Source: Nitrosomonadales bacterium | GTDB taxonomy: Bacteria; Pseudomonadota; Gammaproteobacteria; Burkholderiales; Gallionellaceae | Length of the DNA stretch: 64,000 nt | Assembly (NCBI GenBank): GCA_016214695.1 | Contig: JACRNY010000001.1 | Span: 124,001-188,000 of the forward strand | Direction of reading: 5' to 3' | Part shown: positions 1 through 8,748 of the stretch, piece by piece | How positions within the stretch are numbered: the first letter of the stretch is position 1 | Layout of the letters: each line of letters begins with the position of its first letter | The notes under the pieces: model-generated | What the model saw: only the letters and a program-made list of their open reading frames with translations | The model's database searches: none | Told to the model about the DNA's origin: nothing | Program-made: the position numbers and the translations under genes

Positions 1-2
1 GC

Positions 3-1655
3 ATGGCGGACGTCATCGGGGGCAAGAAAGAGTCCTTCGAGAGCGAATACATCCGCTTCGACGCGCTGTCGGCGCTGGTGATCGACGATATCGGCGCGAT
101 GCGCCATGCCTTGCGCTCGCAGTTGCAATGGATGGGGATGAACCGGATCAAGTGCGTGGCCGATGCCGAAGAGGCGCTGGATCAGATCGAGAACAATACC
201 TACGACCTCATCCTCTGCGACTACAACCTCAACAAGGCCACCTCCGGCCAGCATTTCCTGGAGCATCTGCGCCACGAGCATCTGCTCAGCGCCAAGACCA
301 TCTTTGTGATGGTGACGGCCGAGGCCGAGTATGCCTTTGTCGCCAATGCGGTGGAGTTCGCACCGGACGATTACATCCTCAAGCCCTGCCCCGAGAAGAA
401 GCTGCGCGCGCGGCTGGAACGCCAGTTCGACCGCCGCAATTTCCTGCTGCCCGCGCTCACGGCGATGGACGAGAAGAACTACCTGCAGGTGGTGAGCGAG
501 TGCGACCGGCTGATGGCGATGGTGGACAACGAACGCTGGCTGCTGGCCGCGCTCAGGCTGAAGGCGGAAGCACTGCTGGCGTTGAACGACACCACCGATC
601 TGCTCAAGACCTATGAACAGGCACTGGCCATCCGCGACAACGTGCCCTGGGTGAAGATGGGCATCGCACGTGCGCGCATGCTGCTGAACGAGCCCGAGGA
701 AGCCGAAAAGATGACGCGCGAGATCATCGCCGACAACCCGAACTACGTCGCGGCATACGAGCTGCTGGCAGAGATCAGGAAGTCGCAGAACGACGAGGAA
801 GCCGCCCACGAGCTGATGGCGCAGTCGGCGAAGATACTGCCCACCGCCAAGCGCTTCCGTTCCACCGCGGAGTCGGCCTTCCTGCTGGGCAAGCTGGACG
901 AGGCGAAGACCCTGTCCGAGTCGGCGATCAGGATGTCGAGCGGCTCGATGACCGAACGGCCCGACGACTATCTGTCGCTGGCGCAGATCCAGACCGACTT
1001 GGGCGACCACCAGGCCGCCATCCAGACGCTGGAAAAGAGCGCGCGCAAATTCGAGGAGAAAGGCAGCTTCGGCATCGCCAAGAACGCCATCCTGGCACAG
1101 GCCTATGCCGATGCGGGCGACACCGCAGCGGCGAAGAAACTGCTGGAGCGTTCGCAACGGCTGATGACATCCGAGAGCGGCAGCACCGCCCTGAACGCGC
1201 TGGGCAAGGCGGCTTTCAAGGTGGGCGACCCCATCCTCGGCCTCAAGATGCTGACCCAGGCGGTGCAGTCCAGCGGCGAAGAACGCGAGCGCATCGCGCG
1301 CCACGTCACCAAGTCGATGCAGGACACCGGACAGCAGGACAAGATCGACGAGGTCATCGACGCGGGACAGAAACGCATATTGGTGCTGGTGGAAGGGGCG
1401 AAGAAATCGATGCATGTTGCGCAGTTCGAGGAAGCCTACAGCAAGGTGCTCGAAGCGCTGGAGATACAGCAGGACAACATCGAGGCCTTGCTGGCGGCGG
1501 CGCAGCTGCACCTGCTGTGGCTCAAACAGGAAGGCATGAACGAGGATGTGAAGGAACGCGCCAAGGCCTATCTGGCGACACTGGACAAACTGGTGCCGCA
1601 CAACGAGAAGGTGATGGGCTTTTATCGCTTTTACAATCAGCTGACGGGGGAGTAA
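3..1655 (+). CDS. Response regulator (CheY-like receiver) fused to TPR repeats
   Basis: ORF with N-terminal receiver signature (VIDDIGAMR...LILCDYNL...KPC) followed by TPR-like helices; start may lie upstream of the window. Confidence 0.85.
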   Translation: MADVIGGKKESFESEYIRFDALSALVIDDIGAMRHALRSQLQWMGMNRIKCVADAEEALDQIENNTYDLILCDYNLNKATSGQHFLEHLRHEHLLSAKTIFVMVTAEAEYAFVANAVEFAPDDYILKPCPEKKLRARLERQFDRRNFLLPALTAMDEKNYLQVVSECDRLMAMVDNERWLLAALRLKAEALLALNDTTDLLKTYEQALAIRDNVPWVKMGIARARMLLNEPEEAEKMTREIIADNPNYVAAYELLAEIRKSQNDEEAAHELMAQSAKILPTAKRFRSTAESAFLLGKLDEAKTLSESAIRMSSGSMTERPDDYLSLAQIQTDLGDHQAAIQTLEKSARKFEEKGSFGIAKNAILAQAYADAGDTAAAKKLLERSQRLMTSESGSTALNALGKAAFKVGDPILGLKMLTQAVQSSGEERERIARHVTKSMQDTGQQDKIDEVIDAGQKRILVLVEGAKKSMHVAQFEEAYSKVLEALEIQQDNIEALLAAAQLHLLWLKQEGMNEDVKERAKAYLATLDKLVPHNEKVMGFYRFYNQLTGE

Positions 1656-2314
1656 TGGAAAAAGAACTATCCGTGCTGGTGATCCACGACATCAAAAACT
1701 CCCTGGCCCTGCTCGAGGCCGACCTGGAACAACTCAACCACAGGCCCGACATGCCCGAAGAGGCGCACAAGGCCTACCAGCGCTGCATCGAACTGAAGAA
1801 CCGCCTGATCAGTTTCCTCACGCTCTACAAGCACGAGCAAGGTCGGCTCAAACCCAACCTCGCCGAGATCGAACTGAGCGAGTTCCTCGAAGACATGATC
1901 GCCGGCAGCCAGTCGGTGACCATGGCCGGCAAACACGGCCACGCCATCGAAGTGACCGTGGACGAAGGCCGCATCCGCATCGCCCCCGGCGTAAAGCACA
2001 AGGGCATCGCCACGCTCGACGAATACCTGCTCGACCTCGCGCTGGAATCCGCACTCAACAACGCCGTGCGCTATGCCGCGAGCAAAGTGGATATCTGGTT
2101 CGAGCAGGATGCGGACAGCGTGACCTTCTTCGTGCAGGACGACGGCCCGGGTCTCAACACCAGCGAAACCCAGGCAGACAAACCCTCTTCCACGGGGGTG
2201 GGATTGTCGTTGTGCAATGCGGTTACGGAGGCGCATGGGGGTGGCACGGTGAGTCTGTCCAATGCGGCTGAAGGGGGGGCGTTGTTTATGATGGGGTTCA
2301 GGTTGGTGGGGTGA
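1655..2314 (+). CDS. Soluble sensor histidine kinase (HATPase_c), no evident sensor domain
   Basis: TAATG overlap with the upstream response regulator; H-box-like VIHDIKNSLALL, N box ALNNAVRYA, G boxes DDGPGL and GVGLSLC. Confidence 0.85.
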   Translation: MEKELSVLVIHDIKNSLALLEADLEQLNHRPDMPEEAHKAYQRCIELKNRLISFLTLYKHEQGRLKPNLAEIELSEFLEDMIAGSQSVTMAGKHGHAIEVTVDEGRIRIAPGVKHKGIATLDEYLLDLALESALNNAVRYAASKVDIWFEQDADSVTFFVQDDGPGLNTSETQADKPSSTGVGLSLCNAVTEAHGGGTVSLSNAAEGGALFMMGFRLVG

Positions 2315-2342
2315 GTGGGCTTGGTGCGGTGCGCCGTTTAAC

Positions 2343-2511
2343 CTGAGCCATACCTCTCCTCCGTTCGTCCTGAGCCATACCTCTCCTCCGTTCGTCCTGA
2401 GCCTGTCGAAGGAACGGACGGCGCGCCGAGCTGAAAGCATAAGGCAAGTCGTAGGTGCCCCCCTTAGGTCTGGTGCGCCGTTCAACCCTTCGACAGGCTC
2501 AGGGCGAACGG
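2343..2511. repeat. Dispersed palindromic repeat (CCGTTCGYCCTGAGCCTGTCGAAGG / CCTTCGACAGGCTCAGGRCGAACGG) with partial tandem copies
   Basis: Full inverted pair 2387-2412 / 2487-2511 plus truncated arm copies (GTTCGTCCTGAGCCATACCTCTCCTC) immediately upstream. Confidence 0.85.
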
Positions 2512-2540
2512 GTTTGGGGTTTCCCTTGGCCCACTAAATC

Positions 2541-2624
2541 CCGTTCGTGGTGTACCCGCAAGGGGTAGGCCGTGGCTGTAAGGGGCATTCGCCCCAACAG
2601 CACACGCACAGCCTGTCGAACCAT
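2541..2624. repeat. 84-bp dispersed repeat, copy 1
   Basis: CCGTTCGTGGTGTACCCGCAAGGGGTAGGCCGTGG...GCCTGTCGAACCAT; near-identical (1 mismatch) to 20056-20139. Confidence 0.9.
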
Positions 2625-2673
2625 CCTGTCCTTGGACAGGGCCGATCAACGAAGACACGCCGTCCGATTTTAC

Positions 2674-2967
2674 TCAGGATGATCGACTTTGAGATTTGCT
2701 TTGCGCCAACCTCGAAACCTCCCCCCAATCCCCACTCATCAAAGCTTCCTTCTTCTTCCGCCCCCATCCCTTGATCTGCATCTCCGCCGACAACGCTTCT
2801 TCCCGCGTGGAACATTCCTGCGACCAGAGTAACTCTACAGGCAGTCGTGATGAAGTATAGCCGTCACACTCCCCCGACTGATGCAGGCCGATGCGTGCTT
2901 CGAGATTGTCGGTGTGGCCGGTGTAATAACTGTTGTCGGAACAGCGGAGGATGTAGACCCAGAACAT
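2674..2967 (-). CDS. GIY-YIG nuclease family protein
   Basis: N-terminal WVYILRCSDNSYYTGHT and KGWGRKKKEAL motif typical of small GIY-YIG (UPF0213-like) proteins. Confidence 0.85.
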   Translation of the reverse strand: MFWVYILRCSDNSYYTGHTDNLEARIGLHQSGECDGYTSSRLPVELLWSQECSTREEALSAEMQIKGWGRKKKEALMSGDWGEVSRLAQSKSQSRSS

Positions 2968-3018
2968 TCCGATTCTCCATTAAATATTTTCTATCCCGTT
3001 CGCCCTGCCCGTAGTGAA

Positions 3019-3181
3019 CACAAGCATCCTAATCCCGTTCATCCTGAGGCATACCCACAACTCCGTTCGCCCTGAGCCATACTTCCAACTCCGTTCGTCC
3101 TGAGCCTTGAATCCTAATCCCGTTCGCCCTGAGCCTGTCGAAGGGTTGAACGGCGCGCCGCGCTGTAATCAGGACGAACGG
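3019..3181. repeat. Dispersed palindromic repeat cluster (same TTCGACAGGCTCAGG family)
   Basis: Multiple CCGTTCGYCCTGAGCC arms and an inner GGCGCGCCG core upstream of AATCAGGACGAACGG. Confidence 0.8.
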
Positions 3182-3184
3182 AAT

Positions 3185-5917
3185 TCAAGTTCGCCGCACC
3201 CACACCTTCCGCCCCTCCTCGATCAGCAACATCCCCACACCGAACGGCACGATGAACAGCCACACCTCCATCGCCAGCGGCGCAGTGCCGAACAGCGCAT
3301 TGCCCCACGGGGTGTAGACGATGAACGCCAGCAGCAGCAACTCGAACGCGATGCCCCAGGCGATCATGCGGTTGAAACGGTGGCCGCGGCGGAATGCGGA
3401 CAAGGAAGGATGGCGGCAGAGGAAGACGTTGACCACTTGCATGGCGATGATGGCGGCAAGGCAGGCGGTGGTGGACTGCAGGTAGAGCGGATCGTCGAAG
3501 GCCAGTGCGGTGCCGAACTGCCAGCCCGCGCCCTGCAGCACGAAGAAGAACGCAGCCATGCCGGCGATGGCTTCGAGCGGGCCGAGGAAGAGATAGGCGC
3601 GCGCCAGCAAGGCCCAGTTGAGCAGGCGTTCGCCGCGCGGGCGCGGCGGGCGCTGCATGATGGTGGGGTCGGGCTTCTCGGCGCCCAGCGCCAGCGCGGG
3701 CAGCATGTCGGTGCCGAGGTCCACCGCGAGGATCTGGATGATGGTGAGCGGCAGCGGGATCTTGAACAGCACGAAGGCGAGATAGGGCACCATCTCGGGG
3801 ATGTTGGAGGTGAGGATGTAGGTGAGGAACTTGCGCACGTTGTCATACACCGCGCGGCCTTCTTCGATGGCGGCGACGATGGTGGCGAAGTGGTCGTCGA
3901 GCAGCACGATGTCGGCGGCCTCCTTGGCGACGTCGGTGCCGGAGACGCCCATGGCGATACCCACGTCGGCGCACTTGAGCGCGGGGGCATCGTTCACGCC
4001 GTCGCCGGTCACCGCGACGATCTCGCCGCGGCGCTGCAGCGCCTGCACGATGCGCATCTTCTGGTCTGGGCTGGTGCGCGCGAAGATCAGGCCGGGTTCG
4101 TCGAGCAGCAGCTGCAGGTCGGTATCGGAGGTGGTGCGCAGTTTGTCGCCGCTGATCGCCACGGGGTTTTGCGCCAGGCCGATCTCGCGCGCCAGCGCAC
4201 TGGCGGTGCGCGCATGGTCGCCGGTGATCATGATCACGCGGATACCGGCGCTGTGGCAGGTGGCGATGGCTTCGGCCACGCCGGGGCGCGGCGGATCGAC
4301 CAGTCCGATGAGGCCGGCGAAGACCAGCTCGGCTTCGCGTTTCGCATCGCGCCGGTAAGCAAGCGCGATCACGCGCAGTCCCTGCTCCGCCATCTGGTTC
4401 TGCATCGCCAGCAGGCGCGTACGCCCGGCTTCGTCCAGCGGCATGACCTCGCCCTGTTCCAGCGTCTCGCTGCACAGCGGCAACACCGTCTCCGGCGCGC
4501 CCTTGCAATACAGCATGCGGCCCTGCGGCGTGTCGCAGATCACCGACATGCGTTTGCGATCGGCATCGAACGGGATCTCGTCCAGGCGCGGATACACCGG
4601 GCCGTCCGGTGCAGCCTGCAGCAGCGCCACCTCCATCGGGTCACCCTGCCACACCGGGTGGCTGTTCTGCTCGACTCGGCGCAGGTCGTGGCAGTGGCGC
4701 ATGATGGCGTAGAGGGGTGCGGCATCATTCAAAATCTCCGTTCGCCCTGAGCCTGTCGAAGGGTGAATGTCCACAGAGTGGTGCGCCGTCCGTTCCTTCG
4801 ACAGGCTCAGGACGAACGGAGATGAAGATTCGCCGTGCCCTTTCAATAATTCCTCTGGCGTCCGCAACTCCCCCGCAAAATACACCTGCCGGATGCTCAT
4901 CCGGTTCTGCGTCAGCGTGCCGGTCTTGTCGCTGCAGATCACCGTGGCTGCGCCCAGCGTTTCCACGGCGGGCAGGTGGCGCACCAGCGCGTTCTTCTTT
5001 GCCATGCGCTGCGTGGCCATCGCCAGCGACAGGGTGACGGTGGGCAGCAGGCCTTCGGGCACGTTGGCGACGATGATACCGATGGCGAAGACGAGGTTGG
5101 CCCAGAACGACAGGCCGACCATCTGCCCGATGAAGAAGAACACCACGCCCAGCAGCGTGGCGAACAGGGCCACCAGCCGCGACAGGCGCGCGATCTCTTT
5201 TTGCAGCGGCGACAGCGGTTCGCGTGCGGTCTGGGTGAGGCGCGCGATGTTGCCGAACTCGGTGCGCATGCCGGTGGCATACACCATGGCTTTGGCTTCG
5301 CCCGAGATGAGCGAGGTGCCGGCATGCAGGATGTCGCGCCGCAGCGCGGGCAGTTCTTCATCGGTCGTGGTGGTGTCGCGCGCCTTGGGGCGCGATTCGC
5401 CGGTGAGGTTGGCGGTGTTGACGCGCACGCCGAAGGCTTCGATGAGGCGACAGTCGGCGGGCACATCGTCGCCCGCGTTGAGCAGCACCACGTCGCCCGG
5501 CACCAGTTCCGCCACCGGCAGTTGCACGGCGCGACCGTCGCGCAAGGCGGTGGTGTGGCGCGGCAGCAGGTCGCGCAAGGCGGCCAGCGCTTTCTCGGCG
5601 CGGTATTCCTGCCAGAACGAGAACAGTCCGTTGACGATGATGACGCCGACCACGGCCCAGCCCAGCGTGGCCATGCCCTGCCCCGGCTGGCGGTGCTCGG
5701 CGAAGAACGCCAGCCCGGCGGCCAGCCACAGGATCAGCGCGAAGAAGTGGGTGAATTCCCGGAGCAGCTTGAAGGGGAGCGAGCGTGCGGCGATCGCTTC
5801 GAGACGGTTGGCGCCGTGTTGCGCCAGCCGCTGTGCCGCCTCGGCCTGCGACAGACCCTGCGCACTGCTGTGCAGGTGCGCGTAGAGCTGTTCGATGTCA
5901 TGGCGGTGCGGGTTCAT
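3185..5917 (-). CDS. Cation-transporting P-type ATPase
   Basis: DKTGTLTQNRMS phosphorylation motif, TGES, GDGVNDAPALKCADVGIAMG, KGAPE; start chosen at MNPHRHDIEQLYAHL. Confidence 0.9.
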   Translation of the reverse strand: MNPHRHDIEQLYAHLHSSAQGLSQAEAAQRLAQHGANRLEAIAARSLPFKLLREFTHFFALILWLAAGLAFFAEHRQPGQGMATLGWAVVGVIIVNGLFSFWQEYRAEKALAALRDLLPRHTTALRDGRAVQLPVAELVPGDVVLLNAGDDVPADCRLIEAFGVRVNTANLTGESRPKARDTTTTDEELPALRRDILHAGTSLISGEAKAMVYATGMRTEFGNIARLTQTAREPLSPLQKEIARLSRLVALFATLLGVVFFFIGQMVGLSFWANLVFAIGIIVANVPEGLLPTVTLSLAMATQRMAKKNALVRHLPAVETLGAATVICSDKTGTLTQNRMSIRQVYFAGELRTPEELLKGHGESSSPFVLSLSKERTAHHSVDIHPSTGSGRTEILNDAAPLYAIMRHCHDLRRVEQNSHPVWQGDPMEVALLQAAPDGPVYPRLDEIPFDADRKRMSVICDTPQGRMLYCKGAPETVLPLCSETLEQGEVMPLDEAGRTRLLAMQNQMAEQGLRVIALAYRRDAKREAELVFAGLIGLVDPPRPGVAEAIATCHSAGIRVIMITGDHARTASALAREIGLAQNPVAISGDKLRTTSDTDLQLLLDEPGLIFARTSPDQKMRIVQALQRRGEIVAVTGDGVNDAPALKCADVGIAMGVSGTDVAKEAADIVLLDDHFATIVAAIEEGRAVYDNVRKFLTYILTSNIPEMVPYLAFVLFKIPLPLTIIQILAVDLGTDMLPALALGAEKPDPTIMQRPPRPRGERLLNWALLARAYLFLGPLEAIAGMAAFFFVLQGAGWQFGTALAFDDPLYLQSTTACLAAIIAMQVVNVFLCRHPSLSAFRRGHRFNRMIAWGIAFELLLLAFIVYTPWGNALFGTAPLAMEVWLFIVPFGVGMLLIEEGRKVWVRRT
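4737..4820. repeat. 84-bp palindromic repeat element inside the P-type ATPase gene
   Basis: 26-bp arms 4737-4762 and 4795-4820 with one mismatch; reading frame stays open through it (SPFVLSLSKERTAHHSVDIHPSTGSGRTE). Confidence 0.9.
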
Positions 5918-5957
5918 GATGTGCGGTCTGAGGATTATCGCTCTCGCTGCTTGCAGA

Positions 5958-6611
5958 TCACCTCGATGGCCCGCCGCATTGCGGCTGTTCGACCTCGCTC
6001 CGTTCCCTGGCGAGCTGCGCCCGATACGCCTCCAGTTTGCCGTGAAAATCCTCCGCCTCGCCGTATTCGAGGAAACGCTCGTAGCGCGGGTGCGCGCCGT
6101 ACACGCGCCGGGCATGCTTGATCGGGCAGAAATACTGCTCGGTACGCGCGACAACTTCGCTGGCGAAGGCAAGCAGGCCGACCGCGTACGAGCAATACAG
6201 GCAGTGCGATTTCTCGATGATGTTGAGGTAGGCCAGGTGCTGGTGGTCCATCACGAAGTAGTCGCGGCGTTTCACCCTGGAGATGCCGTAGACCGGAAAG
6301 CAGATCGACTGGTAGAGGTTGACGCTGAGATCGAACGCCAGCATCGGCAGCGCCATGCCGTAGATGAAGGGCATGGTGAGGTAGTTCTGCGGGCGCACGG
6401 TGAGGAACCAGCGGAACACGCCCAGTTTGACGCGCTGGTGCGCCTCGCGGATGGTCTGCTCGAACACGACACGGCGGCCTTCGATCTGGTAGCGCAGGCG
6501 GCTGCCCTGCTCCCGGAGCGCCTCGTTGAGTTCGTCTTCGAGCGCGGTGATCTGCAGCAGCAGCTGGCGTATGCGGTCGTTCATGACAGGCCTTTCGTTG
6601 AATACGGGCAA
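5958..6611 (-). CDS. Conserved hypothetical protein with a CLYC motif
   Basis: 217-aa ORF on the gene-rich strand, plausible hydrophobic segments, not a shadow of another gene over most of its length. Confidence 0.6.
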   Translation of the reverse strand: MPVFNERPVMNDRIRQLLLQITALEDELNEALREQGSRLRYQIEGRRVVFEQTIREAHQRVKLGVFRWFLTVRPQNYLTMPFIYGMALPMLAFDLSVNLYQSICFPVYGISRVKRRDYFVMDHQHLAYLNIIEKSHCLYCSYAVGLLAFASEVVARTEQYFCPIKHARRVYGAHPRYERFLEYGEAEDFHGKLEAYRAQLARERSEVEQPQCGGPSR

Positions 6612-6642
6612 GTGTCCCGCCCTGCAGATGCAGTATGCGCTT

Positions 6643-7815
6643 TCAATACAGCAGCAGGTATACGCCGAGCCCCACCATGACCAGCCCGCTGAGCAGTTTG
6701 AGCCAGCGTCCTTCCCGCTCCTGCAGGCGATGCTGGCTCAGCGTGACGATGCCGATGATCAGAATGAGCATGTCGTCGAGCATGTAGGCCAGATCGTAGA
6801 GCAGCAGATAGGCGTAATAGCCGAACGCCTCCGGCTGGTGCAGCGTGAGGATGCGCGTGTACAGCGCGGGAAAGCCCGAGGTACACAGCAGTTCGATGAT
6901 CTGCACCAGCACGCCCAGCAGCACGGTACCGATGAGTGCTGCGGCGAGGTTGTCGGCATGCAGCACGCCGCGCATGCGCGCGTAGATGCCGGGCTTGGCG
7001 CTGGCCGGGATGGAGAGCGAGATGCCGCGACCGAGGCCGCGGAAGTCCTTGAGGTTGAGCGCGCCCGCGATCAAGGCCAGCGCGGCGATGACGATCTCGG
7101 AGAGGCGCGACAGGCCGACCAGGAGGAACAGGTTCAGCCACGCCGCCATGAACAGGAAATAGGCGATGCCCTGTACCGCGATGAAGGTGCCGGCGACGGC
7201 GAACATGCGCGGGCGATTATTGAGCGGCGCGAGCAGCGAGATCATCAGCAGCAGCACCCACATCGAGCAGGGATTGAAACCGTCCAGCAGGCCCATCGCG
7301 ACGGTGAACAGCGGCAGGCCGATCTCGTCGAGCGCGAGCGTGCTGCCGAGGAATTCGATGCTGAAGGTCTCGGTTTCGCGAACGCTGTCGGGGCCGCACA
7401 GCGGCTCGGGTGCGGCGGCGCAAACGGCGGCGGACGCCGGCGGGACGGCAGCGGCGCTCTTCGCCAGTTCGTCGCGGATGAGCCGGTCGGTGACGCCTTC
7501 GGTGTAACCGATGAGCAGCCGCCCGCCCACTTGCAGCGCCGGCACGCGCAAGGCGGTCTCACCGTTGTGGCGGGCGAGCTGCTTCAGGCGTTGCAGTGCG
7601 GCGGGATCCCGGCCCACATCGCGGATGACGATGCGCAGGCCGGGCTGTTCGCGCTGCAGGCCGTGCAGGAAGAGCTCGGCCTTGGCACAGTGCGGACAGC
7701 CTTCGCGCACGAAAGCCTCGATATCGGGCGACTGCGCTGCTCCCGCTGCGGCCCAGCCCGGGAGCAGCGACAACGCCAGCAGCAGGATATATCTTGTGAA
7801 GGACCGCATGGACAT
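6643..7815 (-). CDS. Glutaredoxin/thioredoxin-like domain fused to a polytopic membrane domain (DsbD/CcdA-like)
   Basis: Signal peptide, EGCPHCAKAE active-site-like motif, then about 6 TM segments beginning GLLDGFNPCSMWVLLLMISLL. Confidence 0.7.
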   Translation of the reverse strand: MSMRSFTRYILLLALSLLPGWAAAGAAQSPDIEAFVREGCPHCAKAELFLHGLQREQPGLRIVIRDVGRDPAALQRLKQLARHNGETALRVPALQVGGRLLIGYTEGVTDRLIRDELAKSAAAVPPASAAVCAAAPEPLCGPDSVRETETFSIEFLGSTLALDEIGLPLFTVAMGLLDGFNPCSMWVLLLMISLLAPLNNRPRMFAVAGTFIAVQGIAYFLFMAAWLNLFLLVGLSRLSEIVIAALALIAGALNLKDFRGLGRGISLSIPASAKPGIYARMRGVLHADNLAAALIGTVLLGVLVQIIELLCTSGFPALYTRILTLHQPEAFGYYAYLLLYDLAYMLDDMLILIIGIVTLSQHRLQEREGRWLKLLSGLVMVGLGVYLLLY

Positions 7816-7823
7816 ACCGCTCT

Positions 7824-8531
7824 CTAGTTTGCTCCGGTGAGCGGCACGAAACGCACCGGCTCGATGTTCCTGCGATGGAAAACGCCCGCTTCATCCTTGC
7901 TGATCAACAGCAGCTCCTGCACGTCGAAGCGGCCGCCCACCGGGATCACCAGACGTCCGCCCGGCTTGAGCTGGTCCAGCAGCGCCTGCGGTATCTCTTC
8001 CGCCGCGGCGGTGACGATGATGCCGTCGTAGGGCGCATGCTCGGGCCAGCCCAGCGAGCCGTCGCCGGCTTTCACTGCGACGTTGTCGTAGCCCAGTTCG
8101 TGCAGCACCTTCGCCGCCTGCGCGGCCAGCGGCTCAACGATCTCGATGCTGTACACCCTGCCGGCCATCTCCGCCAGCACGGCGGCCTGATAGCCGGAAC
8201 CGGTGCCGATCTCCAGCACGCTGTCGCGCTTGTCCACGGCCAGCAGGTCGGTCATCAGCGCGACGATGTAGGGTTGCGAGATGGTCTGCCCGTAGCCGAT
8301 GGGCAGGGGCTGGTTGTAGTAGGCGCTGTACATCTCGCCTTCCGGAACGAAGCGGTGGCGCGCCACCTTGTCCATGATGGCGAGCACCTTATCCGAGACC
8401 GGGGTGGGTTGATAGTCGCTCGCCAGCCGCGACATCGCGCGGATGTCTTCGACCAGCTTGTGGCGTGCAAAGGCATAACGGTCATCGGCTTCGTGCTGTC
8501 GGTCTGTGCCATGTGGTTTCGGGGATTCCAT
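7824..8531 (-). CDS. pcm: Protein-L-isoaspartate O-methyltransferase
   Basis: VPEGEMYSAYYNQPLPIGYGQTISQPYIVALM, VLEIGTGSGYQAAVLAEM, TAAAEEIPQALLDQLKPGGRLVIPVG. Confidence 0.95.
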   Translation of the reverse strand: MESPKPHGTDRQHEADDRYAFARHKLVEDIRAMSRLASDYQPTPVSDKVLAIMDKVARHRFVPEGEMYSAYYNQPLPIGYGQTISQPYIVALMTDLLAVDKRDSVLEIGTGSGYQAAVLAEMAGRVYSIEIVEPLAAQAAKVLHELGYDNVAVKAGDGSLGWPEHAPYDGIIVTAAAEEIPQALLDQLKPGGRLVIPVGGRFDVQELLLISKDEAGVFHRRNIEPVRFVPLTGAN

Positions 8532-8549
8532 GACCGGGATGCCTCGGCA

Positions 8550-8738
8550 TCATGCTTTGCGATTGAGGGCGATACCGAGCAACTCGACCACCAGACCCAG
8601 CACGAGCACCACCGTCCCCGTCCAGGTCTCGAGCGCCAGGAATATCATCGCCGCGCCGAGCAGCATCAGCGACACGGCGAAGGGACGACGGATGTGCGTT
8701 TTTCTCAACATGCCCAGCCTTTCTGCCAGTGATGGCAC
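8550..8738 (-). CDS. Small membrane protein
   Basis: 62-aa ORF with two hydrophobic stretches; start uncertain. Confidence 0.45.
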   Translation of the reverse strand: MPSLAERLGMLRKTHIRRPFAVSLMLLGAAMIFLALETWTGTVVLVLGLVVELLGIALNRKA

Positions 8739-8748
8739 ATCATACAGT

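Noticed and set aside
2674-2967. GIY-YIG protein as a homing endonuclease or mobile intron component
   Set aside because: Short stand-alone GIY-YIG proteins of this type are common chromosomal genes; no intron or IS boundaries seen.
3107-4750. 547-aa plus-strand ORF opposite the P-type ATPase
   Set aside because: Antisense shadow; composition dominated by H/D/E/Q/R repeats typical of the reverse complement of real genes.
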